Below, one piece after another: positions 11,575 to 23,118 of a stretch of 64,000 nucleotides of DNA (positions are counted from its first letter, which is position 1; each line of letters begins with the position of its first letter). Under the pieces are notes generated by a model. The model was given only the letters and a program-made list of their open reading frames with translations, did no database searches and was not told the DNA's origin. The position numbers and the translations under genes are program-made. Source of the stretch: Euwallacea fornicatus (Eukaryota > Arthropoda > Insecta > Coleoptera > Curculionidae); assembly GCF_040115645.1 (NCBI RefSeq), contig NC_089570.1, forward strand, positions 62,001 to 126,000, in the 5' to 3' direction.

Positions 11575-12090
11575 TATAGTCCGAACTAGTACTGGAGTCC
11601 AGGTTAATGAAAGAACCATAAGAAATTCTTTGAATTCGGAAGGCCTTTATGGTAGAGTTCCTCGGAGAAAACCATACATCAATGAAGCAAACCGGAAAAA
11701 ACGACTGGCCTTTGCAAAGGAATATACCAGCAAGTCGATAACTTTTTGGGAAAATATCATCTTTTCAGACGAGAGCAAGTTCAATTTGTTTGGTTCAGAT
11801 GGTAAGAAAACAATCTGGCGAAAACGCAATGAAGAATTAAAGAAACAAAATGTTCGAGTTTCAGTGAAACATGGTGGTGGACATATTATGGTGTGGGGCT
11901 GTGTTTCCTACCATGGGGTGGGTATGCTTGTTCTAATAGAAGGGAATTTAAATGCGACAAGTTACATCAACATACTCCGAAGTAACTTAAGGCAAAGTGC
12001 TGTCAAAATGGGCATGGAAAATAAATATACATTCCAACAGGACAATGATCCAAAACATACTGCCAAAAAAGCCAAGGAATGGCTATTATA

Positions 12091-13073
12091 CAGGGTTCGC
12101 CATTACTCCGGCCTCGGTTCCTGGTGTCTTTGTATAAATATTAATATGAAATGTTTAGTACAGTACTCATTTATATAGGAAAGTTGCATGATTTAATAAT
12201 ATTATTGTTTATATAGAGTGTTTCGTTTTCGCTGGGCAGCATAAAGTTATAATTTTTTAAATAGCAACTCATAATTTTTCTTATGCCATTTGATGAAACC
12301 TTAATTTAGAAGGAAAATACATTAAACATTTTTTAAATTGGTTGCGGCGTTGCCATATTAGAAGGTAGTGACAGGTAATATGACAACTGAATGAAATAAG
12401 TAATTTATGTGTTTGTTAAATAGAAACAAAGCCTACTAGAATAAACCTGTTAGATTATAATAATGCCTGTTGCAATTTGATTGAAATTTTGTAAATATTT
12501 CCATAACTGTAAATGCAAGATAAAAAGATGTTATTGAAAATTAATAGAGAATTAAAAACTACATTAGAAGGACTTGAAAAAAATCATGGGTACCATTTAA
12601 AAAAAACGAGTTTCAGCAATTTGTAAAATTTGCAAATTAGCGCTCTTATACAAAAAAGTATGGTGCATAAAAAAAATGTTTTAAAGTTTTTAAGTACCTC
12701 TGACTTTCGTTTACTACTTTACAAAAACAAATTTCAAAATTTAAAAAAACACCAGTTTTGTGATAATTTTTTTCCTGACACTGCATTTTTAAAGAAATTT
12801 TTCTAATATGGCAACGCCTCAACCAATTTAAAAAATGTTTAATGCATTTTCCTTCTAAATTAAGGTTTCATCAAATGGCATAAAGAAAATTATGGGTTGC
12901 TATTTAAAAAATTATGACTTTATGCTGCCCAGCGAAAACGGAACACTCTGTATAAACAATACTATTATTAAATCATGTAACATTCCAATATAAATGAGTA
13001 CTGTACTAAACATTTCATATTGACACTTATACAAAGACACCAGGAACCAAGGCCGGAGTAATGGCGAACCCTG
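12091..13073. repeat. Composite inverted-repeat MITE (983 bp), probably two nested MITEs
   Basis: The outer ends cagggttcgccattactccg (12091) and its inverse (ending 13073) are flanked by TA. Outer arms of about 120 bp stop at TATA on both sides. Inside, a second pair of ends (gagtgtttcgttttcgctgg near 12215, inverse near 12950) bounds a further inverted repeat of about 150 bp. The middle, 12365-12790, is unique and non-coding. The simplest reading is one MITE inserted in the centre of another. Confidence 0.8.
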
Positions 13074-13555
13074 TATATCCACGTCCATCCGACCCAAAGA
13101 GATTGAATTTACTTTCATCTGTGAACAAAGTTCGTTTCCAAAACTCTTCTTCCTTATCCAAATGCTCCTTGGCAAAGTTCACTCTAATGTCTTGGTTTTT
13201 AGGACTAATGAGAGGTTTTCTTCGGGCTTCTCGACCATAAAATTGATTTTTTCTTAAAACTATTCGAATGGTTCCTCGATTTACTGATTTTTGTAAATGC
13301 TTTTCAACTTCAACGGCCAGTTTGGGGGCAGTTATACGGGGATTTTTTTCACATATCTTACAATCCACCGTTCATCAGCATCGGTAAAAAATTTTCTTGC
13401 GTTTTTTTTGAGTTTATTCTTGACGCTTCTCTCGCGTTTAAATCTTTCTATGATATGTTGAATTGTTGAGGCACTCTTTTGTAAAATTTCAGCAATTGCC
13501 CTAATGGACTTGCCTTTGTTATGGTGCAATTGGATTGGATTCTATGTCTACCCAT
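13074..13555 (-). pseudogene. Tc1 transposase, N-terminal half, opposite strand
   Basis: The ATG at 13555 is soon frameshifted into HHNKGKSIRAIAEILQKSAS, a paired-type HTH. A second shift near 13350 leads to KNPRITAPKLAVEVEKHLQK and TLFTDESKFNLFGSDG (first catalytic Asp). The gene then ends abruptly at the MITE border. It is not the missing half of element C: it is another N-terminal half, in the other orientation and of another family. No terminal repeat was found to its right. Confidence 0.8.
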
Positions 13556-13810
13556 GGTGTTTTTGAACTAAATTCTAACAAATATCTATACAATTCAATA
13601 ATGTTTGTTTACCCTTTGCAATTTTGATAATTTTTTTGCATACACAAATGTTCTTTAATCAAAATATTGATCTGTATCATTTTAATTTTGAGATTTGTTT
13701 TGGACGCAGTGGAATTTATTTTTTTTTCCTATGTAAGGTTTGTTTTTTTTGTATTTACTTGGCCATATTGTAGAACAGATGTAACTTAATATATTAATAC
13801 TCTTGTACTA

Positions 13811-15086
13811 GGTCGTGTAGTATGAAATGAGTAGATTCTCGAATGCCACATTCAACTGCGAATAACTTCACTCTAAATCTATATTTGGACTTGACTTTTT
13901 TGTGTGGAAAAGGCACATTCTTCCTCTTTCGATCAGAGTTTAAAGTGTTAAAAAATATTGAAAACTTTTATTTTTATAAACATTTTTGTGCAGCCATGCA
14001 AAATAGTGAAATTCGTTTGTTAATGAAATATGAATTCCACCGTGGAACCGCAACAGCTCAGACGGCTCGTAATATTAATGATGTGTTTGGTACTGAAGTC
14101 ACTTCACAGCAAACAGTATCTCGTTGGTTCATGAAATTTCGTTCTGGCAATTTTGACCTAACAAATAAACCACGTGGACGACCTGAAATTCAAGTGGATA
14201 ACGATCATCCGAAAGCCGTGGTGGAAACGGATCCACGTCAAAGTGCTTTCGAATTTTCGTTAATATTCAGTGTAACCAAAAAAGCAATATTGACTCATTT
14301 GGCTGAAATTGGTGAGGTGAAGAAGCTGGACAAGTGGGTACCGTATGAGTTAAGCGACATACAGAAAGAACGACGTCTCGAAGCTTGTGTCTCTTTGCTG
14401 TGCCGGTATAATAACGATCCATTTTTGAATCGGATTGTTACTTGTGATGAGAAATGGATCCTACATGACAATACCAGACGTTCATCGCAGTGGTTGGATC
14501 AAGATGAACCACCAAAACATTGTTGCGAAAAAAAATCTTCATCAAAAGAAGCTTATGGTGTCCGTTTGATGGTCCAGCGCAGATGTCATCCATCACAGCT
14601 TCATGAAACCTGGTGAATCGATTACGGCTGATGTCTACTGCCGACAACTGACCGAAATGATGAGGCAACTGATAGTTAAGCAGCCAAGATTAGTCAATCG
14701 AAACACACCGCTATTGTTGCATGACAACGCTTGGCCGCACACCGCACAAGTCACCTTGGCCAAGCTACAGAAGTTGGAATTGGAAACTCTTCGTCATCCA
14801 CCGTATTCATCCGACTTAGCACCCACTGATTACCACTTCTTTAAAAATTTGGTTAACTTCTTGGTAGGGAAAACATTCAACTCCGACGAGGCTGTCAAAG
14901 CTGCCTTCCACGAGTTTATCGACTCCCGGCCTGCAGGCTTTTACAGCAGGGAAATCAATGAACTTCCCGTTAAATGGCAGAAGTGTATTGATAATGGTGG
15001 TGCATATTTCGATTGACAATAAAAAAATTTCACATGAAAAAAAACTGACTAAAATTTCAATTCTACTCATTTCATACTACACGACC
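13811..15086 (+). mobile_element. Full-length mariner (1276 bp), cecropia/Hsmar1-like
   Basis: The termini ggtcgtgtagtatgaaatga (13811) and the inverse ending at 15086 are flanked by TA. The length is typical. The enzyme it encodes resembles the mariner lineage that includes Hsmar1/SETMAR (RNINDVFG, KLDKWVPYELS, NGGAYFD), so I place it in the cecropia subfamily from recall; an alignment would settle this. Confidence 0.9.
13996..15016 (+). pseudogene. mariner DD34D transposase (cecropia type)
   Basis: I chose the ATG at 13996 (MQNSEIRLLMKYEFHRGTAT) because it matches the normal mariner start; the open frame further upstream is only leader sequence. The first Asp is in IVTCDEKWILHDN, the second in LLLHDNAWPHTA and the third in LAPTDYHFF, spaced by 34. 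An extra A in an eight-A run near 14530 shifts the frame, and in the restored frame a TGA stands where Trp is expected near 14575. Otherwise the sequence is well kept. Confidence 0.9.
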
Positions 15087-15194
15087 TAATACTTCAGATC
15101 ATTGTTCAACGAAAGAACTATACTGATAACCAATCATTTTCTTGCAGCTGTATCATTTTCACTTTGAGCCACTGTACTTCTAGGCAAGTTCTTG

Positions 15195-15297
15195 CTAGCT
15201 GCTCTGTTGGCCACATATTAATAAATTCATGACGTGTAACTCCTTCCCCGTCGATTCTGGGATTCACCGAACATAAACCAGGTATTGTAGGAAACCC
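15195..15297 (-). pseudogene. Candidate terminal exon of the acyl-CoA synthetase, with a TGA
   Basis: An acceptor (ttgccag) precedes a frame that joins the last visible exon in the right phase (AG plus G). It reads GFLQYLVYVR, then a TGA (15264-15266), then IPESTGKELHVMNLL. This resembles the end of luciferase-type enzymes, where a hydrophobic strand is followed by a Pro and the TGK lysine that drives adenylation. If this is the true exon, the stop lies just before that lysine. The link spans a 3.4 kb intron and rests on a short match. Confidence 0.35.
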
Positions 15298-16366
15298 CTG
15301 GCAACCCCGGTACGATAATTTATCCACAAATTTTGAACATGTTCCTATAAAGAAACTTATCGCTTTGCACGGGTGAGGCCTGTGGGAACGTGCAACGCAA
15401 TGACTCAAAAATCGATTGGTCTTTTTTTACAAAAACTTCAGTACATCATAAGTTCAACTTATGTCACACAGCAAATGAAAGCTGCATAAAACATGAACAA
15501 TTTAGTGTAAATAATTTCAGACTTCCAGCTAAATTTAATTTTTGCTTGGACTGATAGGCCTCGCCCGTGAAACAAAGGGTTAATGGTATAATAGCAGCAC
15601 CAGTCGTACTTGGAACGTACTTCTTCTGCGCCTTTTTTCCTTATTCCTTATCGAGAATAAATGAATTCTCTTGCAATAGGCCGTACCTGGTGATAATTCA
15701 ATGCATTAAGTTTAGAAAATTGATTCGGGTTATCTCATCGCGATGATCATGGCGGTTTATTAGTGTGGCAATGTAAATAGTGGGTTAAGTGGTCTGCATA
15801 CATGTAGTCGAAGGAAATTGGAACACGAATTTAGCTGGAAATTTATCATTTTGGCTTTATCGAAACACCGATTTCGGTTTGGTCCCCTATTAATTTCTTC
15901 TTAGCGCTGTTTTCCAGTTTTGGAGTCAAATTTTCTGAAATTTTTTTTCACCAGGTGGATGTGCGGTCAAAACTGCAAACATGGCAGGAAAAGGAGCATT
16001 CGCGTTTTATTTCTTCATCTCAATTGTTATTTTACGGTTACGTAAACAGTAGGCAAGTTGCGCTGTGCATGTAGGAAATCTCGGGAACTATAGGAGGAAA
16101 ACCAATGGAGCGCTCTCAATTTTTGTTCCACAAATAAAAACATTTTTCTTTGTTGCTCAAATAGTTTATTAACAAAATTTCTACATAAATGACTAATTAT
16201 AAAAATCAAATTTTCAAATTTTTCAGTATCGTCTGTTTTAATTTAGGCCTGTTTAGTTTTCCCGTGATGGTAGTCGGAAAATTGTTAACAAAAGTGACTC
16301 CTTCTCGCAATCTAAAACATGCAGATGAAACAAAATTTGCTTGAGTTACACTGGAAGGGGATTACA

Positions 16367-16370
16367 CTAC

Positions 16371-16456
<86 letters not shown>
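16367..16456. repeat. (ATT)n microsatellite
   Basis: About 30 uninterrupted copies of the triplet att lie in non-coding DNA. The purity suggests a young, length-variable locus. Confidence 0.97.
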
Positions 16457-16458
<2 letters not shown>

Positions 16459-18721
16459 AGTTATAACATTTTTGAGTTACTCAATTACAAGGCTCTCATG
16501 ATGAAGATAACTGACTAGGCAGAATTTAACATCATTACTGTAAAAAGGGGTAGTTAATATAAATTATTTCCCTTTTTTTTTAGTATAAACTCGGTGCTTC
16601 TTTCTTAAAACTTATACAGGTACGGTACAAAACTGATTTTTAGAAGAATTATTACAGTCTGATGGTTATTTTTTGTAACCATGGAAACGAATCCAAGGCA
16701 TATCCTGACAGTACTTGTTGTTATTTAAAATGAAATAAAACCTCATTTTATTAGAAACGGTTATAGATGGGTATAGGACATATTGGTATCCCTTGAAGTG
16801 GTATTAAATAGTGATACAAATGAATACATATAAAGGTATACATTCCATATCAAATAAGCAAGATATAAATCGTAACTGAGTAAGATGTAATCGATATTTT
16901 TGTTCACCCTGTATATAAAACTTCAAGAGGACTATTTTCTACTTGAAGAAGTATCTGTTGTTAACACGTACCGGTCAAAAAACGATAATTCATTCATTCA
17001 TTTTGTAAAAAAGGGGAGTTACTTTTAATTATTTCCCCCCTTTTTTTTAATATAAACTAGGTGCTTCTTTCTTAAAACTTGTATATATTGCTTATTAACA
17101 GAGTCGCACACGTACAACTTGATTGTGATGACACTAAAGAAAGAGAGGGATCAACTCTCTTTCCAGCCTTAAGTATAAAAAAAACCGGGCACTATCCATG
17201 GGCGTACCCTGACTAGAGAACAATAAAAACTGTTTAGGATAGCGTAAACTCAGTTATCGTGCAGGATTTCTTTCCTTGTAAAAGGTTCTGACTCCAGACG
17301 CAAACACTGCTCTTTTAAAGTAAAAGGGAATACCGCTGGGAAAATTCCTGCCGACAGGGCACCTTATGAATCTATCCTGCACGATAATGCTAGTCATAGG
17401 CGTAACACAGGGAATACATCACCCTGGCATACCTTATGACAAATTAATATAATAATGATAATAATAGTAAATATGTATTAAATCCAAAACACATTTCACG
17501 TAGAAATTTTTTTTTCTTGACCCTTGCATTTTTGCATTTCTTTAATTTGCTCAAGAAGTATTTGTTTTAGACTTATTGAGTGTTATACAAACTTCTACTA
17601 TTTTTTCCTTCTAATTCCAAATATTTAAAAAAATATAAGGTGTTAGATTAAAAAAAAACGTAAGTTTGCATTGTATCTTTTTTTGCGCACCCCGTATAAA
17701 TAACAATATTTTTAAAATGTGCCTTATAAGGTTGTACATATAAATGTAAAAACAATTTTTCATCAAAACCATTAATAAAGCCGTAATCTTATTGGACCAC
17801 CCTGTATATTTTTATAAGTACAACTAAAATCAAATTCTAATTTATATAAGGAAAAAATGTCTGTTTTTATTCAAAAAATTTTTTTCTCGTTCAGTTCCTA
17901 TATCTCTCTTCATTTACGAGATTTTTATCGATTAGCTAGTTTGTGTCGTATCGAATCAATTACTTAAATTATTTTTAAAAAATCAATCATTAGACAAATG
18001 ATCCCCATAATAAATGAAAAATGAGTCTCATCAAAACTTTATTTCAACAAAAAAACAACACAAATCATACCGCTCATCCCATTAAAAAAAAGTCATTATG
18101 CTTTGGTATTTTTACTTGTAAATTCTAATTTTTTACTTGAAAAAATTTGCTTGAAAAAAGCAACTAACAAGAAAATAGTTTAATTACTTTAACAAGCCCA
18201 AGTAAAAATAACTAAGTAATATGAGTGAACCACAGCGACTATCGTTTTTGAAGATTTCAAATGATACCAGACGAATTAGCTTATGGGTGAAAATCTTGTA
18301 GAGGAAAAGAAATATCGCAATTGAACCTTTTTTGAGTAGATACACAGGCGCTGTCATTATACTGAATAGAATTTTATTTTAGTTGTTCTCACAAAAACAA
18401 TATGACCAAATATACCAAAATGGTGAATTCTAACTAGCGCCATCTCGGAGCTTCGTAAAAATTAAATCAAAATTCTTGTTTGGTATTTTACAAAACATAC
18501 GTACACCCATTTTGGTGTTGATTCTATGAATATACCAAAAGTTGTTGTTAAAGAATTTTAAAATAAAATTCCAAGCTTTAGCACCCTACATGGTCATATT
18601 TTGGTGTTCCCTCTCTCGGGTTTCGTCATTCCAAATGAATTACCCTGTACATTTACGAAACGACGCTCGGAAACAATTATTACTATTTCACCATAATAAT
18701 TCCGAAATTAAAACTTCTTAC

Positions 18722-20556
18722 CTTTTATGATCTTCAACCCTTTGGTTTACATAATTAACCAACTCTTCTTCTGTCACAACATCTGCATCTTCCTTTAGCT
18801 GTACGACTCCCATCATCCTCTCTCCTTCCCTCTTGTTTGGAATCCCTATCACTATGGCATTGTTCACTGCTGGATGGCTTAACAACACTCTTTCAACGTG
18901 ATACAGGAATATAGTGTGATCGTTCCATCTAAAACTTCTCCACTCTTTCTAGGCCTAGAAAAATTAATTTGTCACCTTAGAACGTTTTTAATCCTGTCCA
19001 AAATGTAGAAACAGAAATCTTCGTCAAAGTAAACCAAATCTCCTGACTTGAAGAAGCCTTCTTCGTCAAAGGAAACAGAGGCATCTTTGTTGTAGAAACA
19101 TCTAAATATTTTCGTTCCTTTTAGATAAAATTCCCCCTGTTGGTTTGGACCACATTTCTTTCCAGTTTCTAAATCTATGACCTTGTAGTATAACCCATTG
19201 ACTGGGTTTCCACAAGAATGAGGTTTGAGAGTCAGCAGCTCTTTGGATTTTGTAATAAAAGGTTTGAACAATGTCACTACACCACATTCGGTCATACCAT
19301 ACAAATGACTAATAATTGCATCTACAACAACCAGATTTTATTCCAAAAATATTTGATAATACCAAAGGGCTATACTTGGTAACATCTCTCTTAATTTGTA
19401 TATAATATCATTATGCACCATGTAGGATCCGATAATAATACTAAGTAAACTGGACACGTCCAGGTTTTCAGGTTTTACTGATTCTGAAAGATTTAGACAC
19501 TGCAGCGGCACCAAGAACACATCTGTAACCTACTTGGATGTCAGTTTTGCAGGGTGAAAATTCTCGTTAACATACGCGATATTTCTCAATACTTCTCCAG
19601 AATTCTTGAGGATCGAATTGATCCCTCAGGAGTCGGCACCCCCCTATTGAAATATTTATTATCAGGTCCATAGTTGAGGAGACCCAGTACCAGTTGGTGT
19701 ACTTCAGGGACATTGAACTTAATGGGTGGTTGTTTAATTGGTGATGGTTTGGTTCCACCTCCTTGGCTCTAAATCGAGAATTAATCTTGGTGATCTTTCA
19801 AGAACTACGCCTTAACAAAATTTACTTTCTGTGAACTTGTAACGCAAGAAAGTAATAGTGACTAAGACATATAGCCTTAGGAGTACCGGTGCTTCCACTA
19901 CTAAAATGTATCATGGAGGTGGTGCTCAAATCTTCTATATCGATTGGCAGGAACTGTTCTTTGTTTTCCAAAAACTCCTTTTTGAATTGCTCTCCAAAAA
20001 CTATTATCTCAACATCGATCCCTAAACGCTTCAGAGCCTTGGATATCACGTCCTTAGATTGAGCTGTACAAGACATGGTGATACGTGAAGACAGCGTCAT
20101 TGTACCATCACTTACCAGTGGTAAAAACGATTTTCGGTGGGATTTGCTCGAAAAACTCAGCGCATTCCTCCACCGTATGACCAGGATCCACACTAAAGGA
20201 AATGCACCCCAAAAACTGAGCTGCAATCAGAGGGATGCTCGCATTTATGTTCTCATTGTTTGAGCACAATGCAATGATGTTTTGGGGTTGCAACCCTCGT
20301 TTCCGGAGGGCCGAGGCGGTCGCCATACATTTGCTCAAGAGACCTGAGTACGTGTCCCATTCGTCAGTCACAGTGTTAATCTTATATCAAAGAAAAATGA
20401 TAATTATTGAATTTCGATGGTACTGGGACAGGTACTTACCACTGCAGTTCTGTTGTGATATATCTTACAATATTCATACAAAACTTTGCCGATTCCGCCA
20501 CATTTTTCATCAAACTTGAGATCTGGAGTTCGAATGATTCCATCTTCGAAAATCAT
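18722..20556 (-). CDS. Luciferase/4CL-like acyl-CoA synthetase (AMP-binding), 3' end not certain
   Basis: Seven exons read leftward: 20440-20556, 20116-20380, 19826-20063, 19576-19768, 19376-19529, 18976-19321 and 18722-18934. All phases close and most introns are 44-60 bp, giving 508 residues against about 545 in the family. The family activates a carboxylic acid with ATP and loads it on CoA; beetle luciferase is one member, usually peroxisomal. Visible motifs are the P-loop FSSGSTGTPKAI (about 180-191), YGMTE (330-334), SGDLVYFDEDFCFYILDR (about 410-427) and the C-terminal HPAVNNAIVIGIPNKREGER. The start ATG at 20556 gives MIFEDGIIRTPDLKF, a normal N-terminus. The last 35-40 residues with the catalytic lysine need one more exon (see 15195-15297). 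The substrate cannot be told from sequence. Confidence 0.85.
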
Positions 20557-21658
20557 TGGAAATAACGAAAAAATAAGGTATTAAAGTAAACACTTGATTG
20601 ACAAACGTATTGTGCTTGTGACTTTTTCAAGAGGAACTGTTCACAAACACAATTTGTATTGTTAATAATTAAATAAAGGCAATTTCGGTGGGGGTCTAAA
20701 GAAGAGATATGATTATACATTGTTAAATCGTAGTTTATATTTGAATGATGAGATTGCATAATTACGGTAAGTAAACATAGATAAATCCAAGACAACCGTG
20801 TATTACGTAATCTACCACACGTGTTCAGTTATATTACTGAGTATTCTCTGCTATAATTTGAGCTTGTGCATCTTCTCCGTTGCTGTGAGCGGCGCGGGTT
20901 TCTCCCCTTCTCAATTTTTATTCAAATTAATCTATGTCTAACATGTAGATGATTATTCGGTATTGTTAAGGTATTTTCTTAAAAATAATACTACCGTATC
21001 TCGACGAACACCGCTTCATTTCCTCAGGGTCGGGAATTGAATGTCCCACCATACCAAAAAATACATGGGGGTCACCCCCGGGTGCATCTGCTTATTCTCC
21101 AAGGAATTAACATAAAACATTCCTCGTTCTTCCCACCCTTGCAGCCCTCTATCAGTTCTTTCGCACTTGCGTTAATGCGAACTGATGAGTAAATCTACCA
21201 TCGCTTTCTCGTCTACGTTTGAAACAGATGTTCAGCGGATCCCCTCATCCTTCACGATCAATGATTTATTCTACTGAGTGCAAGTGTGTGTCAATTCCTA
21301 GAGTACAAAAGAACAATAATTTCTATTGGTAGGTAACAGTTATAACACCATCAAAGTCATTGGTGTAGATTGATAGTTTCGATTAATACGATTAAAAAAG
21401 AATCTTCGTCTTAAACCATCACCTCAGCGAAGTTTTTTAGTATGAAATGCAGTTCCCTCATCCTTCTGATCCCTGCACAATCGAATTACGAATTTTACTC
21501 TCTGTCCAATGCGTCGAGGATTATTCGGTAGAAAATCAATTGCTGTAGAAGATCATTTTCAGTTTTCACCATTTTTCAAACGTTTTCCTTGGCAACTTCC
21601 TCTTAAAGGAATTTTAACCTCCTCCTTTGAATCTCACGTAATCAAATTTTACTATGTA
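20557..21658. other. Intergenic DNA upstream of the synthetase gene
   Basis: This presumably includes the promoter of the minus-strand synthetase. It also holds a copy of aaggcaatttcggtggg (20675) that recurs at 30804. I see no gene. Confidence 0.5.
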
Positions 21659-22705
21659 CAGTATCAGTCAAAAGTAAAGCAACAAATTAAATTATATCGA
21701 TATCTTTAAAAGAGGTTACACGGTTCTCAAAATTTTATTACTAAGTTGAACGAATATTATTAATCAATAATAATAATCAACAAAATTTTTAAAAAAAGTA
21801 AGAGTTCTAGCTTAAATTATAAAATATTTCTTACAAAGGTTTCAAAAGTAGAGCAACATATAACTAAATGCATTTATATTTAGATTATATTTAATATTTT
21901 GTAGCATAGCCTTTATTTTTTATCACTTCAGCACATCTACGACTCATAGATTTCAATAATGTCATAAGGGTCGATTCTGATATGGAATTCCAAACTCGAA
22001 CAATGACGTCAAAGAGCTGGTCACAATTTTGATATTTTTGTGGGTTTTTCTGTCTTACTTTCCGGTAAATGATTTCTCAGAGATTGTCGATGGGGTTTAA
22101 ATCTGGGCTCTGGGCAGGCCATTTCATTACACGAACGCTACGGTCTGCAAAAAATTGCTTTATTACCTTAGCAGTATGCTTAGGGTCGTTGTCGTGTTGA
22201 AATTCCCACGACAATGGCAAATTTTCTTCAGCGAATGGCACCATTGTGTCTCTTATGATACGTAAATATTGAAATCGGTCCATTATCCCATCAATTTTAA
22301 TCAGTGGACCCACTCCAGTTCCCGAAAAACATCCCCACACCATCACATTTCCTCCTCCATGTTTTACGGTGTCACGAGTGTATTTGAGATCAAACTTCTT
22401 GTTAACAGGACGACGTACCCAGCAAATACCATCACCTGAATGCAAGTTAAACTTGTTTTCGTCCGAAAAAAGCACTGTTTTCCATTTTGCCACTGTCCAA
22501 TTAATATGCTCTTCAGCGAATTTCAGTCGGAGTCGTCTATTTTTCGTAGAAATAAATGGTTTTTTGGCCGGTTTTCTTCCAAATAGTTTGCATTCTGTTA
22601 GACGTCTTCGAACTGTACTAATAGAAACATCATCAAGCTCCAACTTTTTTTTTATATCTATTGCAGAACGAAACGGATCTTCACGGGACGCGCTTTCAAC
22701 GTACT
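21659..22705 (-). mobile_element. Tc1-like element F, truncated at its 5' side
   Basis: The terminus cagtatcagtcaaaagtaaa starts at 21659 after TA, with an inner direct copy (ttcaaaagtagagcaacat) near 21840. The matching terminus on the other side is absent: the sequence passes into a 12-bp minisatellite at about 22706. Confidence 0.8.
21891..22705 (-). pseudogene. Tc1 transposase of element F
   Basis: The frame runs from VESASREDPFRSAIDIKKKL to the TAA at 21891. It carries LFSDENKFNLHSGDG, KHGGGNVMVWGCFSGTG, FQHDNDPKHTA and SPDLNPIDNL, then a TGA (22077-22079) where Trp is expected, and ends GYATKY. The Glu position reads Asp (NPIDN), a possible active-site change. The N-terminal HTH is missing. 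Upstream, the frame stays open into the minisatellite and codes Asn-Ser/Thr repeats. Confidence 0.85.
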
Positions 22706-22785
22706 TCAACTCTACTTCAAACGTAGAGTTCGAAGTAGAGTTCGTGTTAGAGTTCGAGTTAGAGTTCAAGTTAGAGTTCGAGAAA
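22706..22785. repeat. 12-bp minisatellite
   Basis: Five to six copies of a unit like gttagagttcga lie in tandem and in frame with the truncated Tc1 gene on the minus strand, where they encode alternating Asn with Ser or Thr. Confidence 0.85.
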
Positions 22786-23118
22786 AGCAGTTAAGAAAGA
22801 AGCGACTAAGAAACGAAAATCAACTTTGTTCGTGCCTAACAGAAATCTACAACCTGTGTTCGTAATCTTGTACCTTCGAGTTTGTTAAATAAAGGTGTTT
22901 TACTGAATTCGCGTTTAGTTTCCACCCTGTCACACTACAATAAGCTTGAGGAAGAAAGCGAGCTGGATGGAACTGTGCAAGAAGCTCGACGAGGACATTT
23001 TGGAGGACGGTTACAAAATCGTCATGAGGCAACTCAAACCAGAAAATCCTTTCGAGTTGACGGTAAAGAGAAACTAGAAGTTGTGGAACACTATTTCCCG
23101 CGAGGCATCAGTTACTTA

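Larger units (their letters stand above)
9581..12090 (+). mobile_element. Tc1-like element C, right end lost
   Basis: The left terminus cagtggcgggaaaaagcatt starts at 9581, and an inner direct copy (aaagtatttgcacactgc) lies near 9767, so this element also has the IR/DR pattern. It shares its flanking TA (9579-9580) with Tc1 B. It is split by a DD41D element (10181-11574) and cut off on the right at 12090 by a MITE. No right terminus is found beyond. Confidence 0.8.
9914..12090 (+). pseudogene. Tc1 transposase of element C, interrupted and truncated
   Basis: The ATG at 9914 starts MVKTRELSAGTRVNVILFRN, a paired-type HTH with KIADYLQLNFSTVRYIIKR, and reads to SASTLA at about 10176, where the DD41D element enters. 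After the insert the frame resumes near 11600 with YGRVPRRKPYINEANRKKR. It then carries IFSDESKFNLFGSDG (first Asp), KHGGGHIMVWGC and FQQDNDPKHTAKKAKEW (second Asp). The segment with the catalytic Glu is absent, because the MITE at 12091 replaces it. Confidence 0.85.
15087..18721. other. Repeat-rich non-coding DNA downstream of the synthetase gene
   Basis: No complete gene is seen. The stretch holds a candidate last exon (15195-15297), an (ATT)n microsatellite, two direct copies of a roughly 70-bp unit (near 16545 and 17010, each ending in gtgcttctttcttaaaactt), a small inverted repeat (atcgtgcaggat near 17257, inverse near 17376), and ends such as caccctgtata near 17800 that look like MITE termini. 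Confidence 0.5.

Noticed and set aside
13843..13995. Longer N-terminus for the cecropia-type mariner transposase
   Set aside because: It is translated leader between terminal repeat and start; the family start fits the ATG at 13996.
16367..16456. Repeat array as CRISPR
   Set aside because: It is a simple triplet repeat without spacers in a eukaryotic genome.
18972..20371. Synthetase gene as a pseudogene, because single frames break often
   Set aside because: Every break coincides with a GT-AG intron of 44-60 bp and all phases close.
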